A stretch of 49,046 nucleotides of DNA from positions 1 to 49,046 of the forward strand of contig CAYWKS010000022.1 of the NCBI GenBank assembly GCA_964458935.1. Direction: 5' to 3'. Below are positions 15,676 to 23,998 of this stretch, in pieces. Position 1 is the stretch's first letter, and each line of letters begins with the position of its first letter. The notes under the pieces are model-generated. The model saw nothing but the letters and a program-made list of their open reading frames with translations. It had not been told where the DNA came from and made no database searches. Both the position numbers and the translations under genes were made by a program. This stretch comes from CAYWKS01 sp964458935. Lineage in GTDB: Bacteria; Planctomycetota; Phycisphaerae; Phycisphaerales; Zrk34.

Positions 15676-16374
15676 ATGCAGGTGACGCGGAGACAGATGC
15701 TTCGAACGTCGACGTCGGCGGTGGCCGCGGCGGCGCTGGTTGGTTGCGGGTCGTCGTCGCAGACGCGGTTGCCCGGCGTGCCCTGGCCGGCGCTGTCGTC
15801 ACGGCCGGAGGGAGCCGGCCCCGCCGAGTCGCCCGCCGCCTCGCCCGGGTACCCGCCGCAGCCGGGGCAGATCGTCCCCCGTTCGCAATGGACCGGGTCG
15901 GGGGCGATCACGGGTCGGGTGAACCCGATGAACGGCGTCCGCCGGATCACGATGCACCACGAGGGCGCGACCGATTCGCCGGTCTACTTCAGCGACATGC
16001 GCACCACCGCCGCCCGGATCGAGCAGGTCCACCGCGCTCATCTCAACCGCGGTTGGGGCGACATCGGCTACCACTACATCATCGATCGGGCCGGCCGCAT
16101 CTGGGAAGCCCGCTCGCTCCGCTACCAGGGCGCCCACGTCCGCGACAACAACGAACATAACATCGGCGTGATGTGCCTGGGCAACTTCGACATCCAGCAG
16201 CCCAGCGCCGCCCAGGTCGAAGCGCTGACCCGGTTCGTCGCGCAACTCCGGCATCGGCATGGCGTGAGCATCGGCCGGCTCCACACCCACCAGGAAATCG
16301 TGCCCACCCGCTGCCCCGGGGTGAACCTCCAGCCCCGCATCGCGTCGCTCCGCAGCCGCGGGGCGTTCGCCTGA
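15676..16374 (+). CDS. N-acetylmuramoyl-L-alanine amidase (Amidase_2/PGRP fold), Tat lipoprotein
   Basis: A 232-residue exported zinc amidase expected to cleave the MurNAc-L-Ala bond of peptidoglycan. The N-terminus has twin arginines (TRRQML) followed by a hydrophobic stretch and the lipobox LVGC (residues 21-24), so it is probably a Tat-exported lipoprotein. A Pro/Ser-rich linker leads to the catalytic domain (about 70-230): ITMHHEG, HLNRGWGDIGYHYIID, HNIGV and HTHQEIVPTRCPG, giving the His/His/Cys zinc set. The start is supported by the -10 box 7 nt upstream. It is convergent with comF. Confidence 0.92.
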   Translation: MQVTRRQMLRTSTSAVAAAALVGCGSSSQTRLPGVPWPALSSRPEGAGPAESPAASPGYPPQPGQIVPRSQWTGSGAITGRVNPMNGVRRITMHHEGATDSPVYFSDMRTTAARIEQVHRAHLNRGWGDIGYHYIIDRAGRIWEARSLRYQGAHVRDNNEHNIGVMCLGNFDIQQPSAAQVEALTRFVAQLRHRHGVSIGRLHTHQEIVPTRCPGVNLQPRIASLRSRGAFA

Positions 16375-16397
16375 ACCCTCAGGTCACCGCACGCGGC

Positions 16398-17147
16398 TCA
16401 GGCGGGCCGTTGCGCTTCGATCGGCGTGTCGGTCGGTGGGCCCAGTTGCCACGGCCCGCGCGGATCGGCGACGGCCACGACCGCGAGGATGATCTGCGCG
16501 GCACCGGCGCGACGGACCAGCTTCGCGCACGCCCCGGCCGTCTGTCCGCTGGTCTTCACGTCGTCCACCAGCACGACCGCGCGACCCGATAGGTCCACCG
16601 CGTCGATCGCGAAGGCGTTGCGGACATTGGCGGCGTGGGCGGCGTGGCTGGTCATCTTCGACTGCGGCCGGGTGGGGCGCACCCGCCGGAGCAACGGCGC
16701 CAAATGCCAGCCGCGCCGCTCGGCCAGCGCCTCGGCGATCAGCCGCGCCTGGTCGTAGCCGCGCCGCCATCTCCGCCGCCAGTGCAGGGGCGTGGGCGTG
16801 ACCAGCGGCGCCGCCTCGGGCACGTCACACGCCAGCGCGAGCTGTGTTCCGAACCAACGGCCCCAGGGCCAGCCGCGCTGGAACTTCATCTGCCGGACCC
16901 AGCCGTCCAGGGGGTCACGGTACGGCCCCAGCCGCACAATCCGATCCCACGGCAGCCGCCCGTCGCGGCAGAGCGGGCACCCGGAGGCGGTCGCCGCCCC
17001 GGGCCCGACCGTCACGCCGCAACGCCCGCAGTAGGCCTCGGGAGCGTCCGGCCGCCAGTCGCGTTCCGCTGCGGCGTCGCGGCCGAACCGCTGCGCCGCC
17101 GGCAGCAGCACCCCCAACGCCTCAGCCAGCACGGTTCGATCCATCAC
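16398..17147 (-). CDS. comF: ComF-family phosphoribosyltransferase-like protein
   Basis: A 249-residue protein with an N-terminal zinc-finger-like knuckle (C40, C43, C57, C60) and a C-terminal type I phosphoribosyltransferase domain with the PRPP motif VVLVDDVKTSGQT. ComF homologues take part in DNA uptake, or are retained as salvage-type enzymes with an uncertain substrate. The GTG at 17147 is followed directly by an ATG at 17144. I prefer the GTG because a TATTAT box is exactly 6 nt upstream of it. No other competence genes are near. Confidence 0.9.
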   Translation of the reverse strand: MMDRTVLAEALGVLLPAAQRFGRDAAAERDWRPDAPEAYCGRCGVTVGPGAATASGCPLCRDGRLPWDRIVRLGPYRDPLDGWVRQMKFQRGWPWGRWFGTQLALACDVPEAAPLVTPTPLHWRRRWRRGYDQARLIAEALAERRGWHLAPLLRRVRPTRPQSKMTSHAAHAANVRNAFAIDAVDLSGRAVVLVDDVKTSGQTAGACAKLVRRAGAAQIILAVVAVADPRGPWQLGPPTDTPIEAQRPA

Positions 17148-17153
17148 GATGCG

Positions 17154-17159
17154 ATAATA
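17154..17159 (-). promoter_or_regulatory. -10 element of comF, predicted leaderless
   Basis: TATTAT on the minus strand, 6 nt before the GTG at 17147 (9 nt before the ATG at 17144). Confidence 0.5.
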
Positions 17160-17224
17160 GCCCGAGACGGGGTTTGGGGGGCGTCTTTCCGGATTGGCGG
17201 TTCACTCGGGCGGCCGCCGCGCCG

Positions 17225-17230
17225 TACGAT
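17225..17230 (+). promoter_or_regulatory. -10 element of sixA, predicted leaderless
   Basis: TACGAT exactly 6 nt before the ATG at 17237, divergent from the comF box 66 bp away. Confidence 0.5.
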
Positions 17231-17236
17231 GTCCCT

Positions 17237-17719
17237 ATGCAGATCTACCTGGTTCGTCACGGGATAGCGCAAGACCGCGATGCGAACGTGGCCGACGGCG
17301 AGCGTCAGCTTACCGACGAGGGCGTGGAGAAGACGCGGCAGGCGGCGGGCGGGCTGGCCAAGGTGATCGACCCGCCGGAGATCATCCTGACCAGCCCGCT
17401 GGCCCGCGCGGTTCAGACGGCGCAGATCGTCAGCGACGTCTTCGGGGCGCCGGTCGAGCAGGCGCCCGTGCTCGCCGAGCCGAACGTCCGCGCCATGGTG
17501 GACATGCTCGAAGAGCGCGGCGAGTATCGCCTCATACTGGTCGGCCACGAGCCCACGCTCAGTGAACTCGCGGAGCTGCTGTGCTTCGGCCAGGTGGCCG
17601 GCCGGGTGGTGTTGAAGAAGGCCGGCGGCATCGGGATCGCCACCGAAGGCCTGCCCCGGCCCGGCAGCGGCGAGTTGCACTGGCTGGCCACCCCGAAGAT
17701 GCTGCGCAAGCTCGCGTAG
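17237..17719 (+). CDS. sixA: SixA-type phosphohistidine phosphatase
   Basis: A 160-residue histidine phosphatase of the short SixA type. The catalytic R7-H8-G9 motif (LVRHGIA) accepts the phosphate. LTSPLARAVQTA supplies the second Arg and VGHEPT (His104) the second His. SixA enzymes dephosphorylate phosphohistidine on HPt domains or PTS-type proteins; the target here is unknown. A longer frame upstream exists, but the box 6 nt before this ATG and the RHG motif at the normal distance from the N-terminus fix the start. Confidence 0.92.
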   Translation: MQIYLVRHGIAQDRDANVADGERQLTDEGVEKTRQAAGGLAKVIDPPEIILTSPLARAVQTAQIVSDVFGAPVEQAPVLAEPNVRAMVDMLEERGEYRLILVGHEPTLSELAELLCFGQVAGRVVLKKAGGIGIATEGLPRPGSGELHWLATPKMLRKLA

Positions 17720-17776
17720 CGGCCTGCCGGGCTGACCTGCCGCGCAGCGGTTCAGACGGACACGGAGCCGAACGCC

Positions 17777-18403
17777 ATGCCTGACGATCCGATGCAGATG
17801 ATGCTGGGGCTGGGCTTGGGCGTGGCGCTGGCCGCCGCGTCGGGGCTGCGGGTCTTCCTGCCCTTGCTCGTGCTCAACATCGCCGCGCTGAACGGGTCGC
17901 TGCCGGTCGAGCTGGGCGAGAACTGGCAGTGGCTGGGCTCGCCGTTGGGCACGGTCATCTTCGGCACGGCGACCGCGGCGGAGATCGCCGCGTATTACGT
18001 GCCGTGGCTGGACAACCTGCTGGACACGATCGCCACGCCCTCGGCGGCGCTGGCCGGGACCGTCGTGACCGCGGCGCTGCTCGGCGAGGTGGACCCGGCG
18101 CTGAAATGGGTGATGGCGGCGATCGCCGGCGGCGGGGCGGCGGGCACGATCCAACTGTTCACCGTGGGCGCCCGCGCCGCGTCGAGCGGCACGACCGCCG
18201 GCGTGGGCAACCCGATCGTTTCCACGGCCGAGGCCGGCGGGTCGCTGCTCGTCTGCATCGTTGCGATGATCGTGCCGCTGGTGGTCGGCGTGCTCGCGCT
18301 GCTGGCGGTGGCGTGGCTGCTCGGCCGGCTCGTCCGCCGCGGCCGCCGTCGCCCCGACTCTGATGCCCCGCCGTCGGCCCCGACGCCGCCGGCGGCGGCC
18401 TGA
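17777..18403 (+). CDS. DUF4126 family integral membrane protein
   Basis: A 208-residue protein with about five hydrophobic segments (residues 6-37, 56-75, 85-102, 108-130 and 155-185). The N-terminal GLRVFLPLLVLNIAA and the Gly/Ala-rich helices match the DUF4126 family of unknown function. The C-terminal tail is Arg- then Pro/Ala-rich and probably cytosolic. A CGGAG 9 nt upstream may serve as ribosome-binding site. It follows sixA by 57 nt and may be cotranscribed with it; it is convergent with arfB. Confidence 0.85.
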   Translation: MPDDPMQMMLGLGLGVALAAASGLRVFLPLLVLNIAALNGSLPVELGENWQWLGSPLGTVIFGTATAAEIAAYYVPWLDNLLDTIATPSAALAGTVVTAALLGEVDPALKWVMAAIAGGGAAGTIQLFTVGARAASSGTTAGVGNPIVSTAEAGGSLLVCIVAMIVPLVVGVLALLAVAWLLGRLVRRGRRRPDSDAPPSAPTPPAAA

Positions 18404-18414
18404 GCCGTGGCCCT

Positions 18415-18852
18415 TCAGTCGAATCGCCGGCGTCGCTGCCGCTTCCGCTCGCCACGCTGCTTCTTCGCATCGATCCGTCGCTCGACGCTGCCCCTGGTCG
18501 GACGCGTGGGCTTGCGCTTCGTCGGGCGGACCCGCGCCCGGCGGATCAGCTCGCCAAGCCGTTCGCGGCACGCGTTGCGGTTGGCGATCTGCGAGCGGTG
18601 CTCGTCGCTGGCGATGACGATCTGGTCGTTGACCAGTTGATGCCCGGCCAAACGGCGGAGCCTCTGAATCGCGCCGGGACTCAGCACGCCCGCCAGGTCC
18701 GCCGGGTCGACGCTGAGCACCGCCTTGGTGTTGAGCTTGTTGACGTTCTGCCCGCCGGGCCCGGAACTGCGGGCGTAGCGGAACCGCAGCGCCGCGGCCG
18801 GCGCCCGCACACCCGGGATCAGCTCGACCTGCTTGCCCGTATCGTCGCTCAT
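18415..18852 (-). CDS. arfB: Alternative ribosome-rescue factor ArfB (peptidyl-tRNA hydrolase)
   Basis: A 145-residue release-factor-like protein. GGQ at residues 33-35 (SSGPGGQNVNKL) is the peptidyl-tRNA hydrolysis motif, and the basic C-terminal tail (KKQRGERKRQRRRRFD) is the type that enters the empty mRNA channel of stalled ribosomes. There is no codon-recognition domain, which separates it from RF1/RF2. The ATG at 18852 is chosen because a TATCAT box is 8 nt upstream. Confidence 0.95.
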   Translation of the reverse strand: MSDDTGKQVELIPGVRAPAAALRFRYARSSGPGGQNVNKLNTKAVLSVDPADLAGVLSPGAIQRLRRLAGHQLVNDQIVIASDEHRSQIANRNACRERLGELIRRARVRPTKRKPTRPTRGSVERRIDAKKQRGERKRQRRRRFD

Positions 18853-18860
18853 GGCCACGC

Positions 18861-18866
18861 ATGATA
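18861..18866 (-). promoter_or_regulatory. -10 element of arfB, near-leaderless
   Basis: TATCAT on the minus strand, 8 nt before the arfB ATG; no Shine-Dalgarno. Confidence 0.5.
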
Positions 18867-18936
18867 CCGGCGCGACGCCGGCGGTTTTCAACTTGCCATG
18901 CACGCACCGGCAAGCGATACTACTTCAAACAAGCAC

Positions 18937-18943
18937 AAGGAGG
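18937..18943 (+). promoter_or_regulatory. Ribosome-binding site that fixes the GTG start of the TetR gene
   Basis: AAGGAGG with 6-nt spacing to the GTG at 18950. The contrast with the leaderless neighbours (arfB, DUF368 gene) is notable. Confidence 0.8.
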
Positions 18944-18949
18944 TGCTTC

Positions 18950-19678
18950 GTGGCATCGATCATGACCGACCAGGGACGGGTCGGCACGCGGCTGCACAAG
19001 CCGCCGTTCACACCCGTCGAAATCGAACTGCCCCACGAGCCGCCCGCCGCGCAGCGGCAAGGCGGCAGCAACGGGCCCACCCGCACCGGCGGGGCGGGGT
19101 TTCTCTGCCGCGAGCACGTGCTCGCCGCTACCGCCGCCTGCTTCGACGAGTTCGGCTACGAAGGCACGACCATCCGCGCGATCGCGGGTCGGCTCGGCTG
19201 CGCCGTCGGCAGCATCTACCGCTACTGCCGCGACAAGCGAGAGCTGCTCGCCGCCTGTGCCGCGATGATGCTCGAGCCGGTCGTCGATGAACTCGGCGCC
19301 GAAGACCGGACCTTCGCTCAATCGGTTCGGCGGTACGTCCACGCCGTCGAACAGCGGCACGAGTTGTACCGGCTGATGTTCTGGATCGGCGACGGCGCCG
19401 GCGGCCTGCCGCTGGTGGTCAAGCGCGTCATCGGCGGCTGGGCCCGTTTGCTCGGCGACGTCGCCGAAGCCCGGCGGCGCTGGGCGCTGCTGCACGGCCT
19501 GCTCATGCTCGGCGGCGATCCCCGCAAGGTCATCGACACGGTGTGCGCCGACGTGCATCCGCCCTCACCGCCCCAGGCCCCGCCCCGACACGTGGGCCGC
19601 GACCCCCAAACCTCAGCGGCGGCGTCGCCCGATCATCGCCCCGCGCCCGCCGGCCGCGAAGACATCACGCTGCTGTGA
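18950..19678 (+). CDS. TetR/AcrR-family transcriptional regulator
   Basis: A 242-residue regulator with an unusually long 50-residue disordered N-terminus before the TetR DNA-binding domain (about 52-100: HVLAATAACFDEFGYEGTT, then IAGRLGCAVGSIYRYCRDK). The ligand domain is variable and carries a Pro-rich C-terminal tail. The GTG at 18950 is chosen because a perfect AAGGAGG lies 6 nt upstream; an ATG four codons later is less well placed. It lies 46 nt before the DUF368 gene, which is a candidate target. Confidence 0.85.
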   Translation: MASIMTDQGRVGTRLHKPPFTPVEIELPHEPPAAQRQGGSNGPTRTGGAGFLCREHVLAATAACFDEFGYEGTTIRAIAGRLGCAVGSIYRYCRDKRELLAACAAMMLEPVVDELGAEDRTFAQSVRRYVHAVEQRHELYRLMFWIGDGAGGLPLVVKRVIGGWARLLGDVAEARRRWALLHGLLMLGGDPRKVIDTVCADVHPPSPPQAPPRHVGRDPQTSAAASPDHRPAPAGREDITLL

Positions 19679-19710
19679 CGGTCGGGGCTGTTGGACGACC
19701 CGCCATCCAG

Positions 19711-19716
19711 TATGAT
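19711..19716 (+). promoter_or_regulatory. -10 element of the DUF368 gene, near-leaderless
   Basis: TATGAT 8 nt before the ATG at 19725; CTGTTG 17 nt further upstream could be a poor -35. No Shine-Dalgarno. Confidence 0.5.
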
Positions 19717-19724
19717 CTGCGGCC

Positions 19725-20789
19725 ATGCCACCGCGCACGGAAAGCTCGGAGGGTCGCGCCGCCGGCGAGCATGCCACGGCCCATGGCTCGGCTGCCCTGC
19801 TGGCGGTGCGCGGTGTGCTCGGGGGCGTGCTGATGGGTCTGGCCAACCTGGTGCCGGGCATCAGCGGGGGGACCATGCTCGTCGCCGCCGGCGTCTACAC
19901 GCGGTTCATCAACGCCATCGCCGAGCTGTCGACCTTCCGATTCCGGTTCCGTTCGATCCTTGTGCTGGGTTCGGTGATCGCGGCGGCGTTCGCGGCGATC
20001 GGGCTGCTCGCCGGTCGCATGGCCGACCTCGTGGTCGAGCACCCGATGGTCATGTTCAGCCTGTTCATCGGGCTGACGCTGGGCGGTGTGCCGGTGCTCA
20101 AGCGGATGCTCGGATCGACAACGCGGTCGGCGTGGGTGTCGGGGCTGATCACGTTCGCCGCGATGGGTGGGCTGGCCTATGTCCAGTCGTTCCGGGCGAC
20201 GTCGGCCGCGTCGCACGAGGGCTTCGGGTTCATGCTGGCGGCCGGCGTCGTCGCCGCCGCGGCGATGATCCTGCCCGGCGTCAGCGGGGGGTACATGTTC
20301 CTGCTGCTCGGGGTGTACGTGCCGGTCCTGCGGGGGATCGACGACGTGGCCGCGGCGCTGGGCGAGCGCGACCTGGCGGCGTTGGCCGACCCGGCGCTGA
20401 CGGTTGTCGTGCCGATCGGGATCGGCGTGGTCGTCGGGGTGGTGGCGGTGAGCAACGCGTTGAAGTGGCTGCTGGCGCGGTTCGAGAAGGCGACGCTGGG
20501 GGCGCTGATGGGCCTGCTGATCGGCGCGGTGGTCGGGCTCTGGCCGTTCCAGGCCCCCGTGCCGCTGGACCAGGTCGAGCGGGTCAAGGGCCGGGCGGTC
20601 CACGTCGTCGACGCGGCGCTGGTGTTCAAGGGCGGCGGCGAGCCGGTCGAGGCGACGGACTTTCCGGCCCGGCCGCGGCTGCCGCGGAGCGTCGGGGAAG
20701 CCGCCACCTCGCTGGGGCTGATCGCCGCGGGCTTCGCGTTCACCGCGATCGTCGCGCGGCTGGGCCGCGAGGATGAACCCGCGGCGTAG
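19725..20789 (+). CDS. DUF368 (PopT-type) polyprenyl-phosphate translocase-like protein
   Basis: A 354-residue polytopic membrane protein with about eight to ten helices and two inverted-repeat signatures: LVPGISGGT (residues 42-50) and LPGVSGG (183-189). These are diagnostic of DUF368, members of which were shown in other bacteria to recycle undecaprenyl phosphate across the membrane. A ~60-residue hydrophilic loop (about 285-325) is inserted before the last helix. It sits between a TetR regulator and galE, consistent with envelope-polysaccharide metabolism; that link is inferred. Confidence 0.9.
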   Translation: MPPRTESSEGRAAGEHATAHGSAALLAVRGVLGGVLMGLANLVPGISGGTMLVAAGVYTRFINAIAELSTFRFRFRSILVLGSVIAAAFAAIGLLAGRMADLVVEHPMVMFSLFIGLTLGGVPVLKRMLGSTTRSAWVSGLITFAAMGGLAYVQSFRATSAASHEGFGFMLAAGVVAAAAMILPGVSGGYMFLLLGVYVPVLRGIDDVAAALGERDLAALADPALTVVVPIGIGVVVGVVAVSNALKWLLARFEKATLGALMGLLIGAVVGLWPFQAPVPLDQVERVKGRAVHVVDAALVFKGGGEPVEATDFPARPRLPRSVGEAATSLGLIAAGFAFTAIVARLGREDEPAA

Positions 20790-20860
20790 TGCTTGGCAGC
20801 GGGCCGCACGCCGGATTACCATGACGGGCTTGGCGCCCGCCCACGAAAGGACAGCCGCTC

Positions 20861-21850
20861 ATGAACGTGATGGTCGCCGGCGGCGCCGGCTACATCGGAT
20901 CACATGCCGCGAAGATGTTGTGTGACGCCGGCCACGAGGTGGTCGTCGTGGACAACCTGTTCCGGGGCCATCGTCAGGCGGTCGACGAGCGGGCTGACTT
21001 CATCGAGGCCGACCTCGCGGACACCGAGGTCCTGGCCAAGGCCCTGGCCGAGCACCGGGTCGAGTGCGTCATGCACTTCGCGGCGCTGGCCTACGTCGGC
21101 GAGAGCGTGACCGAGCCGCTGCGCTACTACGACAAGAACACCGGCGGCACGGTGAGCCTGCTGCAGGCCATGGACGCCGAGGGCGTCCGCCGCATGGTCT
21201 TCTCCTCGACCTGCGCCACGTACGGGGAGCCGGAACAGATGCCCATCGTCGAGACGATGCCCCAGCGGCCGATCAACCCCTACGGCTGGTCGAAGCTGTT
21301 CGTCGAGCGGGTGCTGATCGACTACGCGGCGAGCAACCCCGAGTTCGCGTTCTGCGCCCTGCGGTACTTCAACGTGGCCGGTTCGGCGGCGGACGGGTCG
21401 ATCGGCGAGGACCACGAGCCCGAGACGCACCTGATCCCCGTGGTGATCGAGGCGGCGCTGGGCACGCGCGACAGCATCACGATCTTCGGCGACGACTACG
21501 CGACGCCCGACGGCACGTGCATCCGCGACTACATCCACGTCGAAGACCTGTGCGGGGCCCACATCGTCGCGATGGAGCACCTGAAACCCGGGGATCAGCG
21601 GTTCTATAATCTGGGTATCGGCCGAGGCTATTCCGTCAGGGAGGTCATCGACGCGGTGCGGCGCGTGACCGGCCGCGAGTTCGAGGTGAAGCAGGGCCCG
21701 CGTCGGCCCGGCGACCCGCCTCAGCTCTACGCCAACGCCGACCGCATCCAGACCGAGCTGGGCTGGCGGCCGCGGTACACCGACCTCGACCGGATCGTCG
21801 AGACGGCCTGGACGTGGTTCCAGGCGCACCCGGAAGGCTACGACGAATGA
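20861..21850 (+). CDS. galE: UDP-glucose 4-epimerase
   Basis: A 329-residue extended SDR enzyme interconverting UDP-glucose and UDP-galactose. The NAD-binding GGAGYIGS is at residues 7-14, the catalytic YGWSK (Tyr141, Lys145) follows an FSSTCATYG strand, and the C-terminal substrate-binding RRPGDPPQLYANADR is typical of GalE. AAAGGA lies 10 nt upstream of the ATG as ribosome-binding site, and a TACCAT element lies about 40 nt upstream. The stop overlaps the start of speA. Confidence 0.95.
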   Translation: MNVMVAGGAGYIGSHAAKMLCDAGHEVVVVDNLFRGHRQAVDERADFIEADLADTEVLAKALAEHRVECVMHFAALAYVGESVTEPLRYYDKNTGGTVSLLQAMDAEGVRRMVFSSTCATYGEPEQMPIVETMPQRPINPYGWSKLFVERVLIDYAASNPEFAFCALRYFNVAGSAADGSIGEDHEPETHLIPVVIEAALGTRDSITIFGDDYATPDGTCIRDYIHVEDLCGAHIVAMEHLKPGDQRFYNLGIGRGYSVREVIDAVRRVTGREFEVKQGPRRPGDPPQLYANADRIQTELGWRPRYTDLDRIVETAWTWFQAHPEGYDE

Positions 21851-23820
21851 CAAGAGCGCGCGTTCCGGACATGCATCAGCGCAAGGCCGCGGGCGACCCG
21901 ACCAAGCGCTGGACCGTCGCCGAGGCGATGGAAACCTACAACATCCCGCATTGGGGCAAGGGCTACTTCAACGTCAACGAGTCGGGCCACCTCGAGGTCT
22001 GCCCCACCAAGGACCGCTCGCGGGCGATCGACCTGAAGGCCCTGATGGACGCGCTGACCGTCCGCGACATCCACGCCCCGGTGCTGTTGCGGTTCACGGA
22101 CCTGTTGCGGCATCGGCTGGGCGTGATCGCCGGCACCTTCCAGCAAGCCATCGCCGAGAACCACTACAAGGGCGACTACCGCTGCGTCTACCCGATCAAG
22201 GTCAACCAGCAGCGGCGCGTGGTGGAAGAGATCTGCGCGTTCGGGTCGGAGCACGGTTTTGGCCTGGAGGCCGGGTCCAAGCCCGAGCTGCTCGCCGCCC
22301 TGCCGCTGGTCACCCGCCCGGACGTGCCGATCATCTGCAACGGGTTCAAGGACGACGAGTTCATCGAGATGGTGATCCTCGCCCAGAAGATCGGCAAGCT
22401 GGTGATCCCGGTCGTCGAGAAGTATTCCGAGCTGAAGCTGATCATGCAGTATGCCCGGGCGCACGACGTCAAGCCGATCCTCGGCATGCGCGTCAAGCTC
22501 TCGGCGCGCGGCACGGGCAAGTGGGAGACCAGCGGGGGGGCGCGGTCGAAGTTCGGGCTCTTTGTCTCGGAGCTGGTCACGGCGGTGGAGCAGCTCAAGG
22601 CCGCCGGGCTCGAGGGCGGGTTCCAGTTGCTTCACTTCCACCTCGGGTCGCAGATCACCAATATCCGCAGCGTCAAGGAAGCGGTCAACGAGCTGGCGCG
22701 GCTGTACGTCCAGCTCAGCCAGGCCGGCGCGGGCCTGAAGTACATCGACATCGGCGGCGGGCTCGGGGTCGACTACGACGGCTCGCAGACCAACTACGAG
22801 TCGAGCGTCAACTACACGATCAGCGAGTACGCCTCGGACGTGGTCTACCGCATCGGCGCGGTGTGCGACGAAGCCGGGGTCGAGCACCCGACGATCGTCA
22901 GCGAATCGGGCCGCGCCATGGTCGCTTACCACTCGGCGCTGGTGTTCAACGTGCTGGGCGTATCGAGCTTCGACTTCGAGGTCCCCGAAGACAAGCTGCG
23001 GGCGCTGGTGGCCGACGAGCACGCGCCCCAGCCGCTGACCGACCTGGCCGACAGCTACCGCGCGCTCAGCCGCCGCACGATCCTCGAGTGCTTCCACGAC
23101 GCCGTCCAGGCCTACGACCAGGCGCTTTCGCTGTTCAACCTCGGCCACCTCTCGCTGGACCAGCGGAGCATGGCCGAGCGGCTTTACTGGGCAATCATGG
23201 CGCGGGTGGAGAAGCTGGTCCGCAGCCTCGACCACACGCCCGAGGAACTGGAAAACCTGCCCAACGTGCTCAGCGACACCTACTTCTGCAACCTGTCGGT
23301 GTTCCAGTCGCTGCCGGACAGTTGGGCGGTGGACCAGTTGTTCCCGATCTGCCCGATTCACCGGCTCGACGAGCCGCCCATGCGCCGCGGCACGCTGGCC
23401 GACATCACCTGTGACTCCGACGGCAAGATCGACCACTTCACCGACATCCGCGAGGACAAGCAGACGCTCGAGCTGCACACGTTCGACGGCGAGCCTTACT
23501 ACATCGGCGCCTTCCTCGTCGGGGCCTACCAGGAGATCCTCGGCGACATGCACAACCTCTTCGGCGATACCCACGTCGTGCATGTCTCGCTGGACGACGA
23601 TGGCCACGTCAACATCGACCAGGTCATCCCCGGCGACATGGTCAACGACGTGCTGCGCTACATGGACTTCAGCGTCCGTGAGCTGGCCGAGCAGATGCGC
23701 CGCGACACCGAGCGTGCCGTGAAAGGCCGGAAGGTCTCCATCGCGGAGGCGGCCCGCTTCATGCGCTACTACGAAGCCGGGCTCAAGGGCTACACCTACC
23801 TCGAAGACATGAGCGCGTGA
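21847..23820 (+). CDS. speA: Biosynthetic arginine decarboxylase
   Basis: A 657-residue PLP enzyme of the alanine-racemase-fold decarboxylase family, converting arginine to agmatine as the first step of a polyamine route. The PLP lysine is Lys118 in VYPIKVNQQ. LEAGSKPELL, FHLGSQITN and YIDIGGGLGVDYDGS follow in the expected order, and the C-terminal half has the family's helical insertion and FPICPIHRL. Length fits SpeA (about 630-660). The ATG overlaps the galE stop by 4 nt (ATGA), so the two are translated as a coupled pair despite unrelated pathways. No agmatine-processing gene (speB or aguA/B) is in the window. Confidence 0.96.
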   Translation: MTRARVPDMHQRKAAGDPTKRWTVAEAMETYNIPHWGKGYFNVNESGHLEVCPTKDRSRAIDLKALMDALTVRDIHAPVLLRFTDLLRHRLGVIAGTFQQAIAENHYKGDYRCVYPIKVNQQRRVVEEICAFGSEHGFGLEAGSKPELLAALPLVTRPDVPIICNGFKDDEFIEMVILAQKIGKLVIPVVEKYSELKLIMQYARAHDVKPILGMRVKLSARGTGKWETSGGARSKFGLFVSELVTAVEQLKAAGLEGGFQLLHFHLGSQITNIRSVKEAVNELARLYVQLSQAGAGLKYIDIGGGLGVDYDGSQTNYESSVNYTISEYASDVVYRIGAVCDEAGVEHPTIVSESGRAMVAYHSALVFNVLGVSSFDFEVPEDKLRALVADEHAPQPLTDLADSYRALSRRTILECFHDAVQAYDQALSLFNLGHLSLDQRSMAERLYWAIMARVEKLVRSLDHTPEELENLPNVLSDTYFCNLSVFQSLPDSWAVDQLFPICPIHRLDEPPMRRGTLADITCDSDGKIDHFTDIREDKQTLELHTFDGEPYYIGAFLVGAYQEILGDMHNLFGDTHVVHVSLDDDGHVNIDQVIPGDMVNDVLRYMDFSVRELAEQMRRDTERAVKGRKVSIAEAARFMRYYEAGLKGYTYLEDMSA

Positions 23821-23998
23821 GCCTTGGGGGCGGCATGGGGCGGCGCACGGTCTGGGCCGCCGCGAACGAAGGCCATTGGCGAGCCCGACACGTCGCGAAC
23901 AGGCTGCATCTCAACTTGGGCTGGTGTTCGCAGGCCGGCGATCGCAACGCGGATGCCGACAACTTCCCGGTAGCATGAGCAGCACACAACAGACCCGA

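Noticed and set aside
23821..23998. A small gene between speA and the GH2-like gene (frames of about 63-68 residues)
   Set aside because: No ribosome-binding site, no recognisable motif, and the composition is that of random high-GC sequence; a GGCGGC/GCCGCC pairing here is too weak to call a terminator.
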